Assembly: GCA_034521975.1 (NCBI GenBank)
Contig: JAXHLR010000010.1
Coordinates: 124,001-188,000 of the forward strand
Direction of reading: 5' to 3'
From: Acidimicrobiales bacterium
GTDB taxonomy: Bacteria > Actinomycetota > Acidimicrobiia > Acidimicrobiales > SKKL01
DNA: 64,000 bases
Shown here: piece by piece, positions 8,869-17,515 of the stretch
How positions within the stretch are numbered: the first letter of the stretch is position 1
How the letters are laid out: each line of letters starts with the position of its first letter
Made by a program: the position numbers and the translations under genes
The notes under the pieces: generated by a model
Told to the model about the DNA's origin: nothing
Databases searched by the model: none
Seen by the model: only the letters and a program-made list of their open reading frames with translations

Positions 8869-10047
8869 TCAGCTCGACGGGGATCGCGCCAGCACGACGG
8901 TGGTCGTCTGCTCGGTGTCGGCCCGGATGAAGGTGACCGTGATCTCGTCACCGGGCTCGTGCGAACCGATGACGGCGGCGAGGTCGGCAGCGCCGTGGAC
9001 CGTGTCGTCGCCGATGGCGATCACCAGGTCGCCGGTGCGCAGACCGGCCTCGTCGGCCGGAGACCCGTCGACGATGTCGGCCAGGAGTGCGCCGCGGCTG
9101 CCGTCGGTGGGGTCGGCGACCTGCACGCCGAGGTGACCCTTGGGCTGGGTCACCGTGCCGGTGCGGAGCTGGTCGATGACTGACGCTGCTTGATCGGCGG
9201 CGATGGCGAATCCGATGTTCTCGGCGGCACGCCCGCCGCTGCTGGTGGCCACCGCCGTGTTGATGCCGATGACCTCACCGACTGCGTTCACCAGCGGGCC
9301 ACCGGAGTTGCCCGACGAGATGGATGCGTCGGTCTGGATCAGACCGGTCATCGTCCCGTTCGGGGTCGACAAGGTGCGGTCGACCGCCGAGACGATGCCC
9401 TGGGTGACGGTCGGGCCGCCGCGCAGGGCCAGTGCGTTGCCGATGGCGACCACGCCGTCGCCCACTGCGACCGATGAAGAGTCGCCGAGCTCGGCGGCGG
9501 GAAGACCGCTGGCTCCGTCGATCTGGAGGAGGGCGAGATCGCGTTCGGGGTCGGTACCCACGACCCGGGCCTCTCGCGACTGGGGATCGCCCTCGAGGGT
9601 GACGCGAACGGTGGTGGCGCCGTCGACCACGTGGGCGTTGGTGAGAACCTCACCGTCGGGCGAGATCACGATTCCGGTCCCGGCGCCGGTACCCGTACCG
9701 CCCAACGGTGTTCGGACCTCGCTCTGGATGGTGGCGACCGACGGGCCGACCTGGTCGACGATTCCGGCCACGTCGAGGGGCTCGCCCGAGACCGGCAGGC
9801 CTCCGGCGGCGACCGGATCCGAGGCTGCAACGTCGCCCGGACCTTCGTCGGCGGCGAGGGAGGCGCCGGCGACACCACCGACGCCGCCGGCAAGCAGCGC
9901 GGTCACCAGCACGGCCAGCGCCAGCCGCCACCGCGAGCGCTCCGACGCTGTGGGGGCAGCGACCGCCTGCTGCGGAGCGGTGAGCACGGGCGGCGGTGGT
10001 GGTGGGGGCGGTGGTGGCGGAGCGGTGAGTGTCGGGTTCTCGTCCAT
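8869..10047 (-). CDS. membrane-anchored HtrA/DegP-type serine protease with PDZ domain
   Basis: The 392-aa product has a proline-only run at residues 10-20, one transmembrane segment (about 41-66), then an S1C trypsin-like domain with triad His139 (LTNAHV), Asp170 (DPERDLALL) and Ser248 (SSGNSGGP). A C-terminal PDZ domain follows (about 300-390, GHLGVQV to TTTVVLARS). It should act outside the cell in protein quality control. It lies directly downstream of a two-component system on the same strand, the usual actinobacterial htrA/cseBC-like or mprAB-pepD arrangement, which suggests envelope-stress control. The poly-proline N-terminus faces the cytoplasm. Confidence 0.93.
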   Translation of the reverse strand: MDENPTLTAPPPPPPPPPPPVLTAPQQAVAAPTASERSRWRLALAVLVTALLAGGVGGVAGASLAADEGPGDVAASDPVAAGGLPVSGEPLDVAGIVDQVGPSVATIQSEVRTPLGGTGTGAGTGIVISPDGEVLTNAHVVDGATTVRVTLEGDPQSREARVVGTDPERDLALLQIDGASGLPAAELGDSSSVAVGDGVVAIGNALALRGGPTVTQGIVSAVDRTLSTPNGTMTGLIQTDASISSGNSGGPLVNAVGEVIGINTAVATSSGGRAAENIGFAIAADQAASVIDQLRTGTVTQPKGHLGVQVADPTDGSRGALLADIVDGSPADEAGLRTGDLVIAIGDDTVHGAADLAAVIGSHEPGDEITVTFIRADTEQTTTVVLARSPSS

Positions 10048-10131
10048 GTCGCGCCAGTGTCGGGACCGATCCTTGGAGGATCCTGGGAGCGCGCTGAGGA
10101 TCGCCGCCGACCTCGTCCCCGCGTGCGGCGG

Positions 10132-11535
10132 TCAGGCCTCGGGGTCGGTGGGCAGTGCGACGGTGACCGCGAAGCCTGCGCCCGGGGCGGTTCGCACCGA
10201 CGCCTGGCCGCCGTGGGCCTCGGCCACCGACTGCACGATCGACAGCCCGAGACCGCTGCCGCCCGACCCCTGCTCCCGGGCTCGTGACCGGTCGGCGCGG
10301 AAGAAGCGCTCGAAGACCTGCGCGGCGGCGAGGTCGTCCATCCCCGGCCCCGCGTCGCTGACGGTGAGTCGTGCCCACCGATCATCGATGCTCACCTCGA
10401 CGCCCACCGGCGTCCCCTCGGGGGTGTGCACCCGGGCGTTGGTCAACAGGTTGGCGATCACCTGGCGCAGGGCGTCCTCGTCGCCGGGGACCACCGCCGG
10501 CTCCACCGTCACCTCGATCGGCCGGTCCGGGTCGACCGCCCGGGCGTCGTTCACCGCGTCGCCCACCAGCTCGTCGAGCCGCACCGGTTGCCGGTCGAGC
10601 GGGCGATGCTCGTCGAGGCGGGCCAGCAGCATCAGGTCTTCGACCAGGGCAGCCATGCGGTTGGCTTCCTGGCCGAGCCGGCGCATGGCCTCGGCCAGCT
10701 GCTCGGGGTCGCGCAGCCCCCCGGCCTCCCACAGCTCCGCGTAGCCACGGATCGACGTGAGCGGGGTCCTCAGCTCGTGGGAGGCGTCGGCGGCGAAGCG
10801 ACGGACCCGCTCCTCGGACCGACGCTGGCGTTCGAAGGCGTCCTCGATCTCGTCGACCATGGTGTTGAACGCCTGGCCCAGCCGTCCGGCTTCGGTACGG
10901 TCGTCGGTGCGTTCCACCCGCCGGGTGAGGTCGCCGGCCGCGATCTGGTCGGCGGTGGAGGCTGCCGCGACCAGGGGGCCCACACCGAGGCGCAGCACCC
11001 ACCAGCCCATGGCCGCGAGGGCGACGAGCACCGTGGCCGACCCTGCGACCTGGATCAGCCGGCCCCGGCCGAGGGCGGCGTCGAGGTCGGCGAGGTTGAT
11101 GCCGACGACCAGCACCCTCGGCGCCTGGGGCCTGATGCTGACCGCCGCGAGCCGCCACCGGGTGTCACCGTCGGCGCTGCTCACCGTGAACGGGGCGATG
11201 GGCGAACCCACCCGGGTGGCCCGGTCGGTGAGCGAGGAGGCGTCGACGGCCGGGGGATCGACGTCGCGAAGTCGGGTGCCCACCGGCACGAGGGCGCCCG
11301 CGTCGAGGTCGGCGACGGCGAGGAACAGGTCGGTGATCGGCTCGGTGCGGTCGGACTGGTTGTCCAGCGCCTGTGCCCGGCCGGCGAGGACGGGACGTTC
11401 GACGGTCTCGGCGAGCCGGTCGTCGACGCGGCCCATGAGATAGCCCTCGAAGGTGGAGGCGAGGACGAGGTTCGAGGCGACCAGCACCACGACCACCGCC
11501 AACACGCCGAGCAGGACCCGACGGCGTAGCGACAT
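10132..11535 (-). CDS. two-component sensor histidine kinase, HAMP type
   Basis: The 467-aa protein has two transmembrane segments (about 7-26 and 160-182) enclosing an extracellular sensor of about 130 residues. A HAMP linker (about 183-235) leads to the dimerisation box with phospho-acceptor His253 (DASHELRTPLT). The ATPase domain has N-box VIANLLTNA, G1 VSDAGPGMDD and G2 GGSGLGLSIV. Its start codon overlaps the response-regulator stop by one base (TGATG). With the downstream HtrA-type protease it forms a likely envelope-stress module. The signal is unknown. Confidence 0.94.
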   Translation of the reverse strand: MSLRRRVLLGVLAVVVVLVASNLVLASTFEGYLMGRVDDRLAETVERPVLAGRAQALDNQSDRTEPITDLFLAVADLDAGALVPVGTRLRDVDPPAVDASSLTDRATRVGSPIAPFTVSSADGDTRWRLAAVSIRPQAPRVLVVGINLADLDAALGRGRLIQVAGSATVLVALAAMGWWVLRLGVGPLVAAASTADQIAAGDLTRRVERTDDRTEAGRLGQAFNTMVDEIEDAFERQRRSEERVRRFAADASHELRTPLTSIRGYAELWEAGGLRDPEQLAEAMRRLGQEANRMAALVEDLMLLARLDEHRPLDRQPVRLDELVGDAVNDARAVDPDRPIEVTVEPAVVPGDEDALRQVIANLLTNARVHTPEGTPVGVEVSIDDRWARLTVSDAGPGMDDLAAAQVFERFFRADRSRAREQGSGGSGLGLSIVQSVAEAHGGQASVRTAPGAGFAVTVALPTDPEA

Positions 11536-12224
11536 CAGTCGACCCGCAGGGAGTAGCCGACCCCTCGCACCGTCTTGATCAGTGGCGGTCCGAGGGAGTC
11601 GATCTTCTTGCGCAGGTAGCTGATGTAGGTCTCGACGACGCTGGCGTTGCCGTCGAAGTCGTACTGCCACACGTGGTCGAGGATCTGCGCCTTGGTGAGG
11701 ACCCGTCCGGCATTGACGAGCAGGAAGCGCAACAGGTTGTACTCGGTCGGAGAGAGCTCGACGACCTGTCCGGCCCGGCGGACGACATGGGCATCGTCGT
11801 TCATCTCGAGGTCGGCCAGGGCCAGGATCGACGAGCCGGTGTCCTCGCCCTTGCGACGGAGGATGGCCTCGACCCGGGCTGCCACCTCCTCGACGCTGAA
11901 GGGCTTGGTGACGTAGTCGTCGCCGCCGAGAGTGAGCCCCCGCACCTTGTCCGACGTGTCGTCGCGGGCGGTCAGGAACAGCACCGGGACTCGGTCGCCC
12001 TCGAATCGCAGCCGGCGCACGACCTCGAACCCGTCGAGGTCGGGGAGCATGACGTCGAGCACGATCAGGTGCGGATCGAGCTCGGCGACGGCGTCGAGGG
12101 CCCCCCGGCCGGTGTGGGCGACCCGCACCTCGTAGCCGAAGTGGCTGAGGGTGGCGTCGAGGAGGAAGGTGATGTTCTCCTCGTCGTCGACGACCAGGAT
12201 GCGGCTTCTGGGCGTATCACCCAT
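11535..12224 (-). CDS. OmpR/PhoB-family response regulator
   Basis: The 229-aa protein has a receiver domain with acidic pocket Asp13/Asp14, phospho-acceptor Asp57 (LIVLDVMLPD), Thr in FLTARD and Lys in VTKPFS. A winged-helix DNA-binding domain follows, ending with the classic YLRKKID and IKTVRGVGYSLR. ATG 12224 is favoured over ATG 12245 because GAGGAGG lies eight bases upstream. It is the first gene of the RR-HK pair, with HtrA downstream. The 47-bp inverted-repeat element lies about 120 bases upstream of its start. Confidence 0.95.
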   Translation of the reverse strand: MGDTPRSRILVVDDEENITFLLDATLSHFGYEVRVAHTGRGALDAVAELDPHLIVLDVMLPDLDGFEVVRRLRFEGDRVPVLFLTARDDTSDKVRGLTLGGDDYVTKPFSVEEVAARVEAILRRKGEDTGSSILALADLEMNDDAHVVRRAGQVVELSPTEYNLLRFLLVNAGRVLTKAQILDHVWQYDFDGNASVVETYISYLRKKIDSLGPPLIKTVRGVGYSLRVD

Positions 12225-12347
12225 GGCGAAGACCTCCTCGGGCACAGGATCGACCCGGTTGCTGGGAGCTTCCTGTGTGTCTCCTGTGAGTATGCCCGAG
12301 CAGGCCTCGCCGCTCGACCCAGGGCCGCCCGCGCTCAGCCCACGTGC

Positions 12348-12394
12348 AGTCTGGTCACCGTCGATGGTGCATGTGGCACATCATCGTGACCAGA
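12348..12394. repeat. inverted repeat related to the element at 3321
   Basis: The left arm AGTCTGGTCAC (12348-12358) is identical to the left arm at 3321. The right arm GTGACCAGA (12386-12394) pairs with nine of its bases across a spacer of exactly 27 nt. Inside the spacer GATG/CATC and GTGC/GCAC can also pair. The right arm overlaps the last codons and stop of the exported-protein gene (12381-12809, minus), and the element precedes the response-regulator gene. It may be a terminator, attenuator or operator. Confidence 0.6.
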
Positions 12395-12809
12395 GCCGCC
12401 GCGGCGGTGGGTCGAGCTCGACTCCCTGCTGTTCGGCCAGCTCGCGAATGGTCATGCCCTCGCGGAGGGCACTGCGGATCTCCTCGACCGAGAGTCCGAG
12501 GTGGTCTGCCACCCGCTCGAGCACCGGCCGGTGGGCGAAGCCGGGTCCTGGTCGGTGGCCACGGCGCGGCACGGCGTCGACGAGGGCCTCCTGCACGGCG
12601 TCGGCCTGTTGCTGGTCGATGGTGCCATCGGCGACCAGCGGTGCGAGCGTCTCGCCGATCCACGCTCCGACCGGCCGCTCGGTGCTGTCGGCGGCGGGTT
12701 CCTCGCCTTCGGCTGCGTCGACCAGTCCGACTGGGCTGAGGACCGATGCCCCAATCGCTCCGGCAAGGACCCCGACCGCCAACGCAGCAGCAGTGATGGC
12801 TCGTCTCAT
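12381..12809 (-). CDS. small exported protein, function unknown
   Basis: The 142-aa product starts with a signal-like segment (MRRAITAAALAVGVLAGAIG, then small residues), so it is probably secreted or anchored. The mature part has a QQQADAVQEALVDAVPRRGH helix and a C-terminal LGLSVEEIRSALREGMTIRE segment followed by LAEQQGV. This helix motif recurs in actinobacterial exported proteins of unknown function. ATG 12809 has a strong AAAGGAG site. It lies just upstream of the two-component system on the same strand and may belong to the same envelope-stress neighbourhood. Confidence 0.75.
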   Translation of the reverse strand: MRRAITAAALAVGVLAGAIGASVLSPVGLVDAAEGEEPAADSTERPVGAWIGETLAPLVADGTIDQQQADAVQEALVDAVPRRGHRPGPGFAHRPVLERVADHLGLSVEEIRSALREGMTIRELAEQQGVELDPPPRRLWSR

Positions 12810-12906
12810 GGTGCTCCTTTCCGCTCCCGGCTCTCGGAAGTTCACCACCGCATCGTGAGGCTTCGGCCTTGGAACATCCTGTGAGCCGGCGCAGAGGTTG
12901 GCGGTC

Positions 12907-13605
12907 TCAGGTGGTGACCGCGACGACGTCGCGGAACGCGAAGCCGTCGCGCTCGACGACCTCGCCGGTCTCGACGGGGATCGGCCGGGAGAAGCCGGGG
13001 CCGTCCCACACGAAGGTGTGGAACTCACCGTGCTCGCCGCAGGGGTCGGTGCCATCGGGCAGGTCGGCGAGGAGCTCGTGGTCGAAGGGGCGGCCCAGCA
13101 GCTCGATGGGCATCTGCGAGCGATCGACGCAGGTGAGCACGGCGCGCAGGCCGGACTCGATCATCTCGTGGGCGAGCTGGTCGGTGGGGCGTCCCCAGAT
13201 GGGGAAGTGGGGCTCGATCGGCGTCGGTGCCAGGTTGGCTTCGCGGTACCGGCGGACGTCTTCGAGGAAGAGGTCGCCGAACACCATCGTCCCGACGCCG
13301 TCGGCGGCCGCAACGGCCATCGCTTCGGCCATCTTCTCCTCGTAGACGCCGTTGGGGCAGGGCGATGGCAGATCCACCTGGTGCAGCGGCAGGCCGAGCC
13401 GGTCGGCCTGGGCCTCGAGCAGGGTGCGGCGCACTCCGTGCATCGCGACCCGCTCGGCGTCGCCGTTGAGGGTGGTCAGCAGCCCGACCACCGGGACCCC
13501 CGCAGCCCTGGCGGTGTGGAGCGCGAAGGCGGAGTCCTTGCCCGAGCTCCAGCTCATCCAGGCACGTGTCTCGGTGTCGGGTCGGTGCTCGTCGTGTTCG
13601 GCCAT
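12907..13605 (-). CDS. Dph6-related ATP-pyrophosphatase (adenine nucleotide alpha hydrolase-like)
   Basis: The 232-aa protein has an N-terminal PP-loop, MSWSSGKDSAFALH, the ATP-binding signature of the alpha-hydrolase fold. It also has conserved MHGVRRTLLEAQADRLGLPL, a GDLFLEDVRRYRE segment and GEHGEFHTFVWDGPGF. These are features of the diphthine-ammonia ligase-like family (COG2102). In archaea and eukaryotes members amidate diphthine; bacterial members have no diphthamide target, so the substrate is unknown. ATG 13605 is the first start that precedes the conserved region. It diverges from the endonuclease V-like gene. Confidence 0.85.
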   Translation of the reverse strand: MAEHDEHRPDTETRAWMSWSSGKDSAFALHTARAAGVPVVGLLTTLNGDAERVAMHGVRRTLLEAQADRLGLPLHQVDLPSPCPNGVYEEKMAEAMAVAAADGVGTMVFGDLFLEDVRRYREANLAPTPIEPHFPIWGRPTDQLAHEMIESGLRAVLTCVDRSQMPIELLGRPFDHELLADLPDGTDPCGEHGEFHTFVWDGPGFSRPIPVETGEVVERDGFAFRDVVAVTT

Positions 13606-13693
13606 CGACACAGCATGACCGCGCCGCCGAGCCACCGCCGAGCCGCCGGCGACGTCACCGCTCGTCGCGCTGATCGACCGCCAGACTGGTCGC

Positions 13694-14497
13694 GTGGCAG
13701 CACTCGAGGAACCGTGGCCCGGCTCCGACGCCGAGCTGGTCGCCCTCCAGGGGCGTTTGGTCGAACGGTCACGGCGGGTGGATCGATGGCGGCCGCCGAC
13801 CGGTCGTGCCATGCGGGTCGGCGGGTGCTTCGTGGCCTTTGCCCGGGGCGAGGCAGGTCCCGGACATCCCGGTGACCGGGCGTGGGCGGCGGCGGTGGTG
13901 TTGGAGGTTCCCGCCGAACCCGGACCCGGGCCGCGCCGCGACCCCGACCGGCAGCTGCGGGGGATCCCCGTCGGTGGCGCGCCCCGGCAGGCCCGCGATG
14001 TCGAGGCCCAGCACGCGGTGGCGGGCACGGTCCCCGCGTCCTACGCACCAGGGCTGCTGGCCCGCCGTGAGGGGCCGATCCTCGAGGCCGCGGTGCGGCA
14101 TCTGCCCCGGCTCCCCGAGGTGCTGCTGGTCGACGCCACCGGGCTCGACCACCCTCGTCGTGCCGGCTTGGCGCTGCACCTCGGTTCGGTGCTGGAGGTG
14201 CCCACGGTCGGAGTCACCCACCGGGGGTTGGTCGACCGGTCCGACCCGCCCGATCTCGCCGAGCGGGGTGCGTGGATGCCGGTGGAGCAGGACGGTGTGG
14301 CCGTCGGGGCGTGGCTGTGCGTGCGGTCGGGGGTACGGCCGGTGCTGGTCCACGCGGCATGGCGGACCGGGGTCGAGGACGCGGTCGAAGTGGTGCTGCG
14401 GGCCTCGGTCGAGGATGCCCGGACGCCGGTGCCGCTGCAGGAGGCCCGACGGGTCGCCCGCGAGGCGCGCCACCTGGCCACCGCCGATGGTCGATGA
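13694..14497 (+). CDS. endonuclease V-like protein with an altered active site
   Basis: The 267-aa protein aligns with deoxyinosine 3' endonuclease V over its core: YAPGLLARREGP (Glu126), LLVDATGLDHPRRAGLALHLG (Asp147) and VPTVGVTHRGL. Family enzymes cleave DNA or RNA one base 3' of inosine with a metal bound by two Asp and one Glu. Here the first metal Asp, expected in a GxDV(A/S)F strand, is replaced: the strand reads VGGCFVAF with Phe46 at that place. The Lys of the usual GVAKK is His176. Glu126 and Asp147 remain. It starts with GTG. Function may have shifted to binding or another chemistry. Confidence 0.78.
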   Translation: MAALEEPWPGSDAELVALQGRLVERSRRVDRWRPPTGRAMRVGGCFVAFARGEAGPGHPGDRAWAAAVVLEVPAEPGPGPRRDPDRQLRGIPVGGAPRQARDVEAQHAVAGTVPASYAPGLLARREGPILEAAVRHLPRLPEVLLVDATGLDHPRRAGLALHLGSVLEVPTVGVTHRGLVDRSDPPDLAERGAWMPVEQDGVAVGAWLCVRSGVRPVLVHAAWRTGVEDAVEVVLRASVEDARTPVPLQEARRVAREARHLATADGR

Positions 14498-14510
14498 GCG
14501 CGAGGCGGCC

Positions 14511-15290
14511 TCAGGATCGGGCCGGTGGTAGCGGTCGGAGCTGGTGGGCGGGGGTGAAGAGCCGCCGGGCGATCCCGATGGCGATGGTCGAGGCGCTGAC
14601 GGTGGTCGAGCCGAGCACCAGGTACATCACCGCGATCTGCACCCGGATGGCGTCGAGCGGTTCGACCCCGGCCAGCAGCAGTCCGACCATGGCGCCGGGT
14701 AGGAAGATGATGCCGACGGCGCGGGTCGTCTCGATCTGGGGGATGAGCGCGGTGCGGATCGCCAGACGCAGGTGCGGCGCCACCGCCCGGTCGGCGGGAT
14801 GGCCGAGGGCGAGTCGGGCTTCGATCTCGAGGCGCTTGTCGCGCAGCTCCTCGACGATCCGGCGGGCGGCGAGCACGGTGGCGTTCATCGAGTTGCCGAT
14901 CATCAGCCCGGCGAGGGGGACGATGGTGCGACCCTCGACGGGGAAGACACCGAATCCGAACAGGACCCCGAGGGTGACACCTGAGGCGAGGGCGAAGGCG
15001 ACGACGGCGAGCCAGCCGGCGCCAGGGACCTCTGGTGCCCGTCGGTGCACGGTCCAGCCGGCGAAGGCGATCATGACGACCACCCAGGCCCACGACAGCA
15101 CGAGGGGCTGGTCGGGTGCGATGAGCACCGCCAGCACCAGCCCCATGATGGCGAGCTGGCCGAGGGCCCGGGCCGAGGCGACGATGAGCGGGACGGTGAG
15201 GCCGAGCCGCCGCCAGATCGACACCGCGACCGCGACGGCGACGAGCACGGCGGCGAGGGCGACGCCGAGGTTGGAGATGTCGCCGTTCAC
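14511..15290 (-). CDS. fetB: FetB-type ABC transporter permease (UPF0014)
   Basis: The 259-aa protein has about seven hydrophobic segments and UPF0014/FetB hallmarks: VPLIVASARALGQLAIMG, the central GLMIGNSMNATVLAARR motif and IPQIETTRAVGIIFLPGAM. In E. coli FetAB exports iron and improves oxidative-stress resistance. Its ATG forms an ATGA overlap with the stop of the ATPase gene, so the pair is translationally coupled. The gene converges on the endonuclease V-like gene with a 13-base gap. The iron role is carried over from the family. Confidence 0.9.
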   Translation of the reverse strand: MNGDISNLGVALAAVLVAVAVAVSIWRRLGLTVPLIVASARALGQLAIMGLVLAVLIAPDQPLVLSWAWVVVMIAFAGWTVHRRAPEVPGAGWLAVVAFALASGVTLGVLFGFGVFPVEGRTIVPLAGLMIGNSMNATVLAARRIVEELRDKRLEIEARLALGHPADRAVAPHLRLAIRTALIPQIETTRAVGIIFLPGAMVGLLLAGVEPLDAIRVQIAVMYLVLGSTTVSASTIAIGIARRLFTPAHQLRPLPPARS

Positions 15291-15943
15291 GAGGTGTCGC
15301 CCGGGTTCGTGTCGAGTGTGCCGTTGCGCAGCGACAGCCGGTGGTCGGCGAGCCGGCGGAGCTGGGCGTCGTCGTGGGTGATCCAGAGGATCGGCACACC
15401 GCCGTCGGCGAGCTCGCGGGCGAGGTGCTCGATCCGGCGGGTGGTGGTGTGATCGACCGCGGAGGTGGGTTCGTCGGCGACCAGCACCTCGGGGTCGAGC
15501 AGCAGGGCCCGCACGACACAGACCCGTTGGGCCTCACCGCCCGAGAGGCTGGCGGCGTCCTGGTCGAGGACGGTGCCGGGGTCGAGGTCGACCCGGTCGA
15601 GCAGCTCCCGCCAGCGGTCGCGGTCGTCGACGTCGGTGGCGGCGAGGTTGTCGGCGACGGTCCCGGGGAAGGTGGTGGCGCGCTGGAAGACGAACCCGAC
15701 CCGGCGCCGAAGGTCGAGGACGTCGAGGTCGGGCATGGGCACACCCCGGAACCGGACCTGTCCGGCGGTGGGGTCGATGAGACGGTTGCAGAGGCGGGCG
15801 AGGGTGGACTTGCCCGAACCCGACGGTCCGGTGACGACGGTGATGCCCGTCCCGGGGATCTCGGTGTCGATGCCGGTGAGGACGGTGCGGTCACCGATCA
15901 CCACCTCGACGCCCTCGAAGGCGAAGGTGGGCTGGGCGGTCAC
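15287..15943 (-). CDS. fetA: FetA-type ABC transporter ATP-binding protein
   Basis: The 218-aa ATPase has Walker A GPSGSGKS (39-46), Q-loop FVFQRATTFPGTV, signature LSGGEAQR, Walker B VLVADEPTSAVD and the switch His in ITHDD. Its size, its four-base overlap with the UPF0014 permease and the missing binding protein fit a FetAB-type exporter. The GTG start at 15943 begins MTAQPTFAFEGVEV. It is the first gene of the two-gene operon. Confidence 0.93.
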   Translation of the reverse strand: MTAQPTFAFEGVEVVIGDRTVLTGIDTEIPGTGITVVTGPSGSGKSTLARLCNRLIDPTAGQVRFRGVPMPDLDVLDLRRRVGFVFQRATTFPGTVADNLAATDVDDRDRWRELLDRVDLDPGTVLDQDAASLSGGEAQRVCVVRALLLDPEVLVADEPTSAVDHTTTRRIEHLARELADGGVPILWITHDDAQLRRLADHRLSLRNGTLDTNPGDTS

Positions 15944-15999
15944 GCGGCCACGCTAGCGAGGCGGTCGTGGCCCGGGATCGACGGTGCCTCGAGGCTCGA

Positions 16000-17382
16000 T
16001 CACGCGGTCCGGTGCGCGTGCAGGATCGCCCCGGCCGACCGTTCGATGTCGGAGGCCGTCGTCGCCCAGTTGGCAACCGACACCCGCATGACCTCCTGGC
16101 CGTTCCAGGTCGCTCCTCCGGCCCAGCAGGTGCCTTCGCGCTGGGTCGAGGCGATGACCGCCTTGGTGCGCTCGTCGTCGTCGAAGCGGAGCACGACCTG
16201 GTTGAACACGACGTCGTTGAGCACCTCGATCCCCTCCTCCTGTGACACCAGGTCGGCGAAGAGACGGGCGTTGGTGCAGCAGCGGTCGATGAGCTCGCCG
16301 ACACCCCTGCGGCCCAGCGACCTCAGCGCGGCGTAGGTCGAGATCCCCCGGGCTCGCCGCGACGCGTCGAGCACCCAGCTCATCCCGTCGCGTGGCTGGT
16401 CCTCGCCGTCGAGCACGTAGTACGAGGCCGTGCTCGAACAGGTTGCCCGGTGTGACTCGGGATGCGCGGTGATCGCGTACCCGCAGTCGTAGGGGACGTT
16501 GAGCATCTTGTGGCCGTCGACGGCCCACGAGTCGGCGCCGTCCATCCCCGCCGTGAGGTGCTGGTACGGGGGCGAGGCGGCCGCCCACCCGCCGAAGGCT
16601 CCGTCCACGTGCACCCAGGCCCCCAGCTCGCGGGCGATGGGCACGATCTCCTCGATGGGGTCGAACGCCCCGGTCACCACGTTGCCGGCCTGAACGCAGA
16701 TGATCGCCGGCCCGTCGATCGCCCCGGCTGAGCGGGCCAGCTCATCGGGGTGCATCCGCCCCTGGTCGTCGGCCTCGACCACGATGGTGGGTGCACCGAA
16801 CCCGTTGACCCGCAGGGCCTGGTCGATGGTCGCATGGCGCTGACGGCCGACGACGACGGTGACCTCGGGGGCGTTGCGCAACCCCTGTTGTTCGACGTCC
16901 CACCCGCGCGCGGCCAGGACGTGGTGGCGGGCGACCGCCAGGCAGGTGGTGTTGGCCGACTGCCCGCCGGTGACGAACCCGATCGCCGAGGTCGCCGGCA
17001 GCCCGAGCAGTTCGATGATCCATCGCCCCGCCACCTCTTCGGCCACCGACGCCAGCGGGCTCATCACCGCCATCGCCGCGTTCTGGTCCCAGGCGACGGT
17101 CAACAGCTCGGCGCCGAGCGCCGCGGGGAGCGTGCCCCCGATCACGAACCCGAAGTTGCGAGGCCCAGCCGACGCCGTGGTCGCCACCTCGCCCAGCGCC
17201 CCCAGCTCGCGGACCACGTCGTGGGCGGCGTCGCCCACCTCGGCCAGGGGTCCATCGAGGCGGTCGCGCACCTGGGCCACGGTGAGCTCGGCGGGGACTC
17301 GACGCTGGTCGAGGCCGGCGAGGTAGGCGGCCGAGGAGTCGGCGACGGTGTGCAACAGGTCGGTGACATCGGTGGGGCTCAT
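16000..17382 (-). CDS. PLP-dependent group II amino-acid decarboxylase-like protein
   Basis: The 460-aa protein belongs to the aromatic-L-amino-acid/glutamate decarboxylase fold. It shows FVTGGQSANTTCLAVARHH, the PLP-stacking and Asp region WVHVDGAFGG (Asp260) and the Schiff-base Lys292 in AVDGHKMLNVPYDCG. The sequence resembles the pyridoxal-dependent decarboxylases whose substrates are mostly unassigned. ATG 17382 is preceded by GGGAGG at eight bases. The much longer in-frame upstream extension is not family-like. It is monocistronic and divergent from the methyltransferase gene. Confidence 0.88.
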   Translation of the reverse strand: MSPTDVTDLLHTVADSSAAYLAGLDQRRVPAELTVAQVRDRLDGPLAEVGDAAHDVVRELGALGEVATTASAGPRNFGFVIGGTLPAALGAELLTVAWDQNAAMAVMSPLASVAEEVAGRWIIELLGLPATSAIGFVTGGQSANTTCLAVARHHVLAARGWDVEQQGLRNAPEVTVVVGRQRHATIDQALRVNGFGAPTIVVEADDQGRMHPDELARSAGAIDGPAIICVQAGNVVTGAFDPIEEIVPIARELGAWVHVDGAFGGWAAASPPYQHLTAGMDGADSWAVDGHKMLNVPYDCGYAITAHPESHRATCSSTASYYVLDGEDQPRDGMSWVLDASRRARGISTYAALRSLGRRGVGELIDRCCTNARLFADLVSQEEGIEVLNDVVFNQVVLRFDDDERTKAVIASTQREGTCWAGGATWNGQEVMRVSVANWATTASDIERSAGAILHAHRTA

Positions 17383-17515
17383 GCGGGGCAGCCTCCCAGG
17401 ATCGGCACTCGATGAGAAGTGCAATCCGAACGATGCGGAGCAACAGCTACGGTGCGGGGATGCCTCAGTCGATCGACGATGTCCACCGCCCCAGCGATCG
17501 TGCGGGTGTGGTCCG

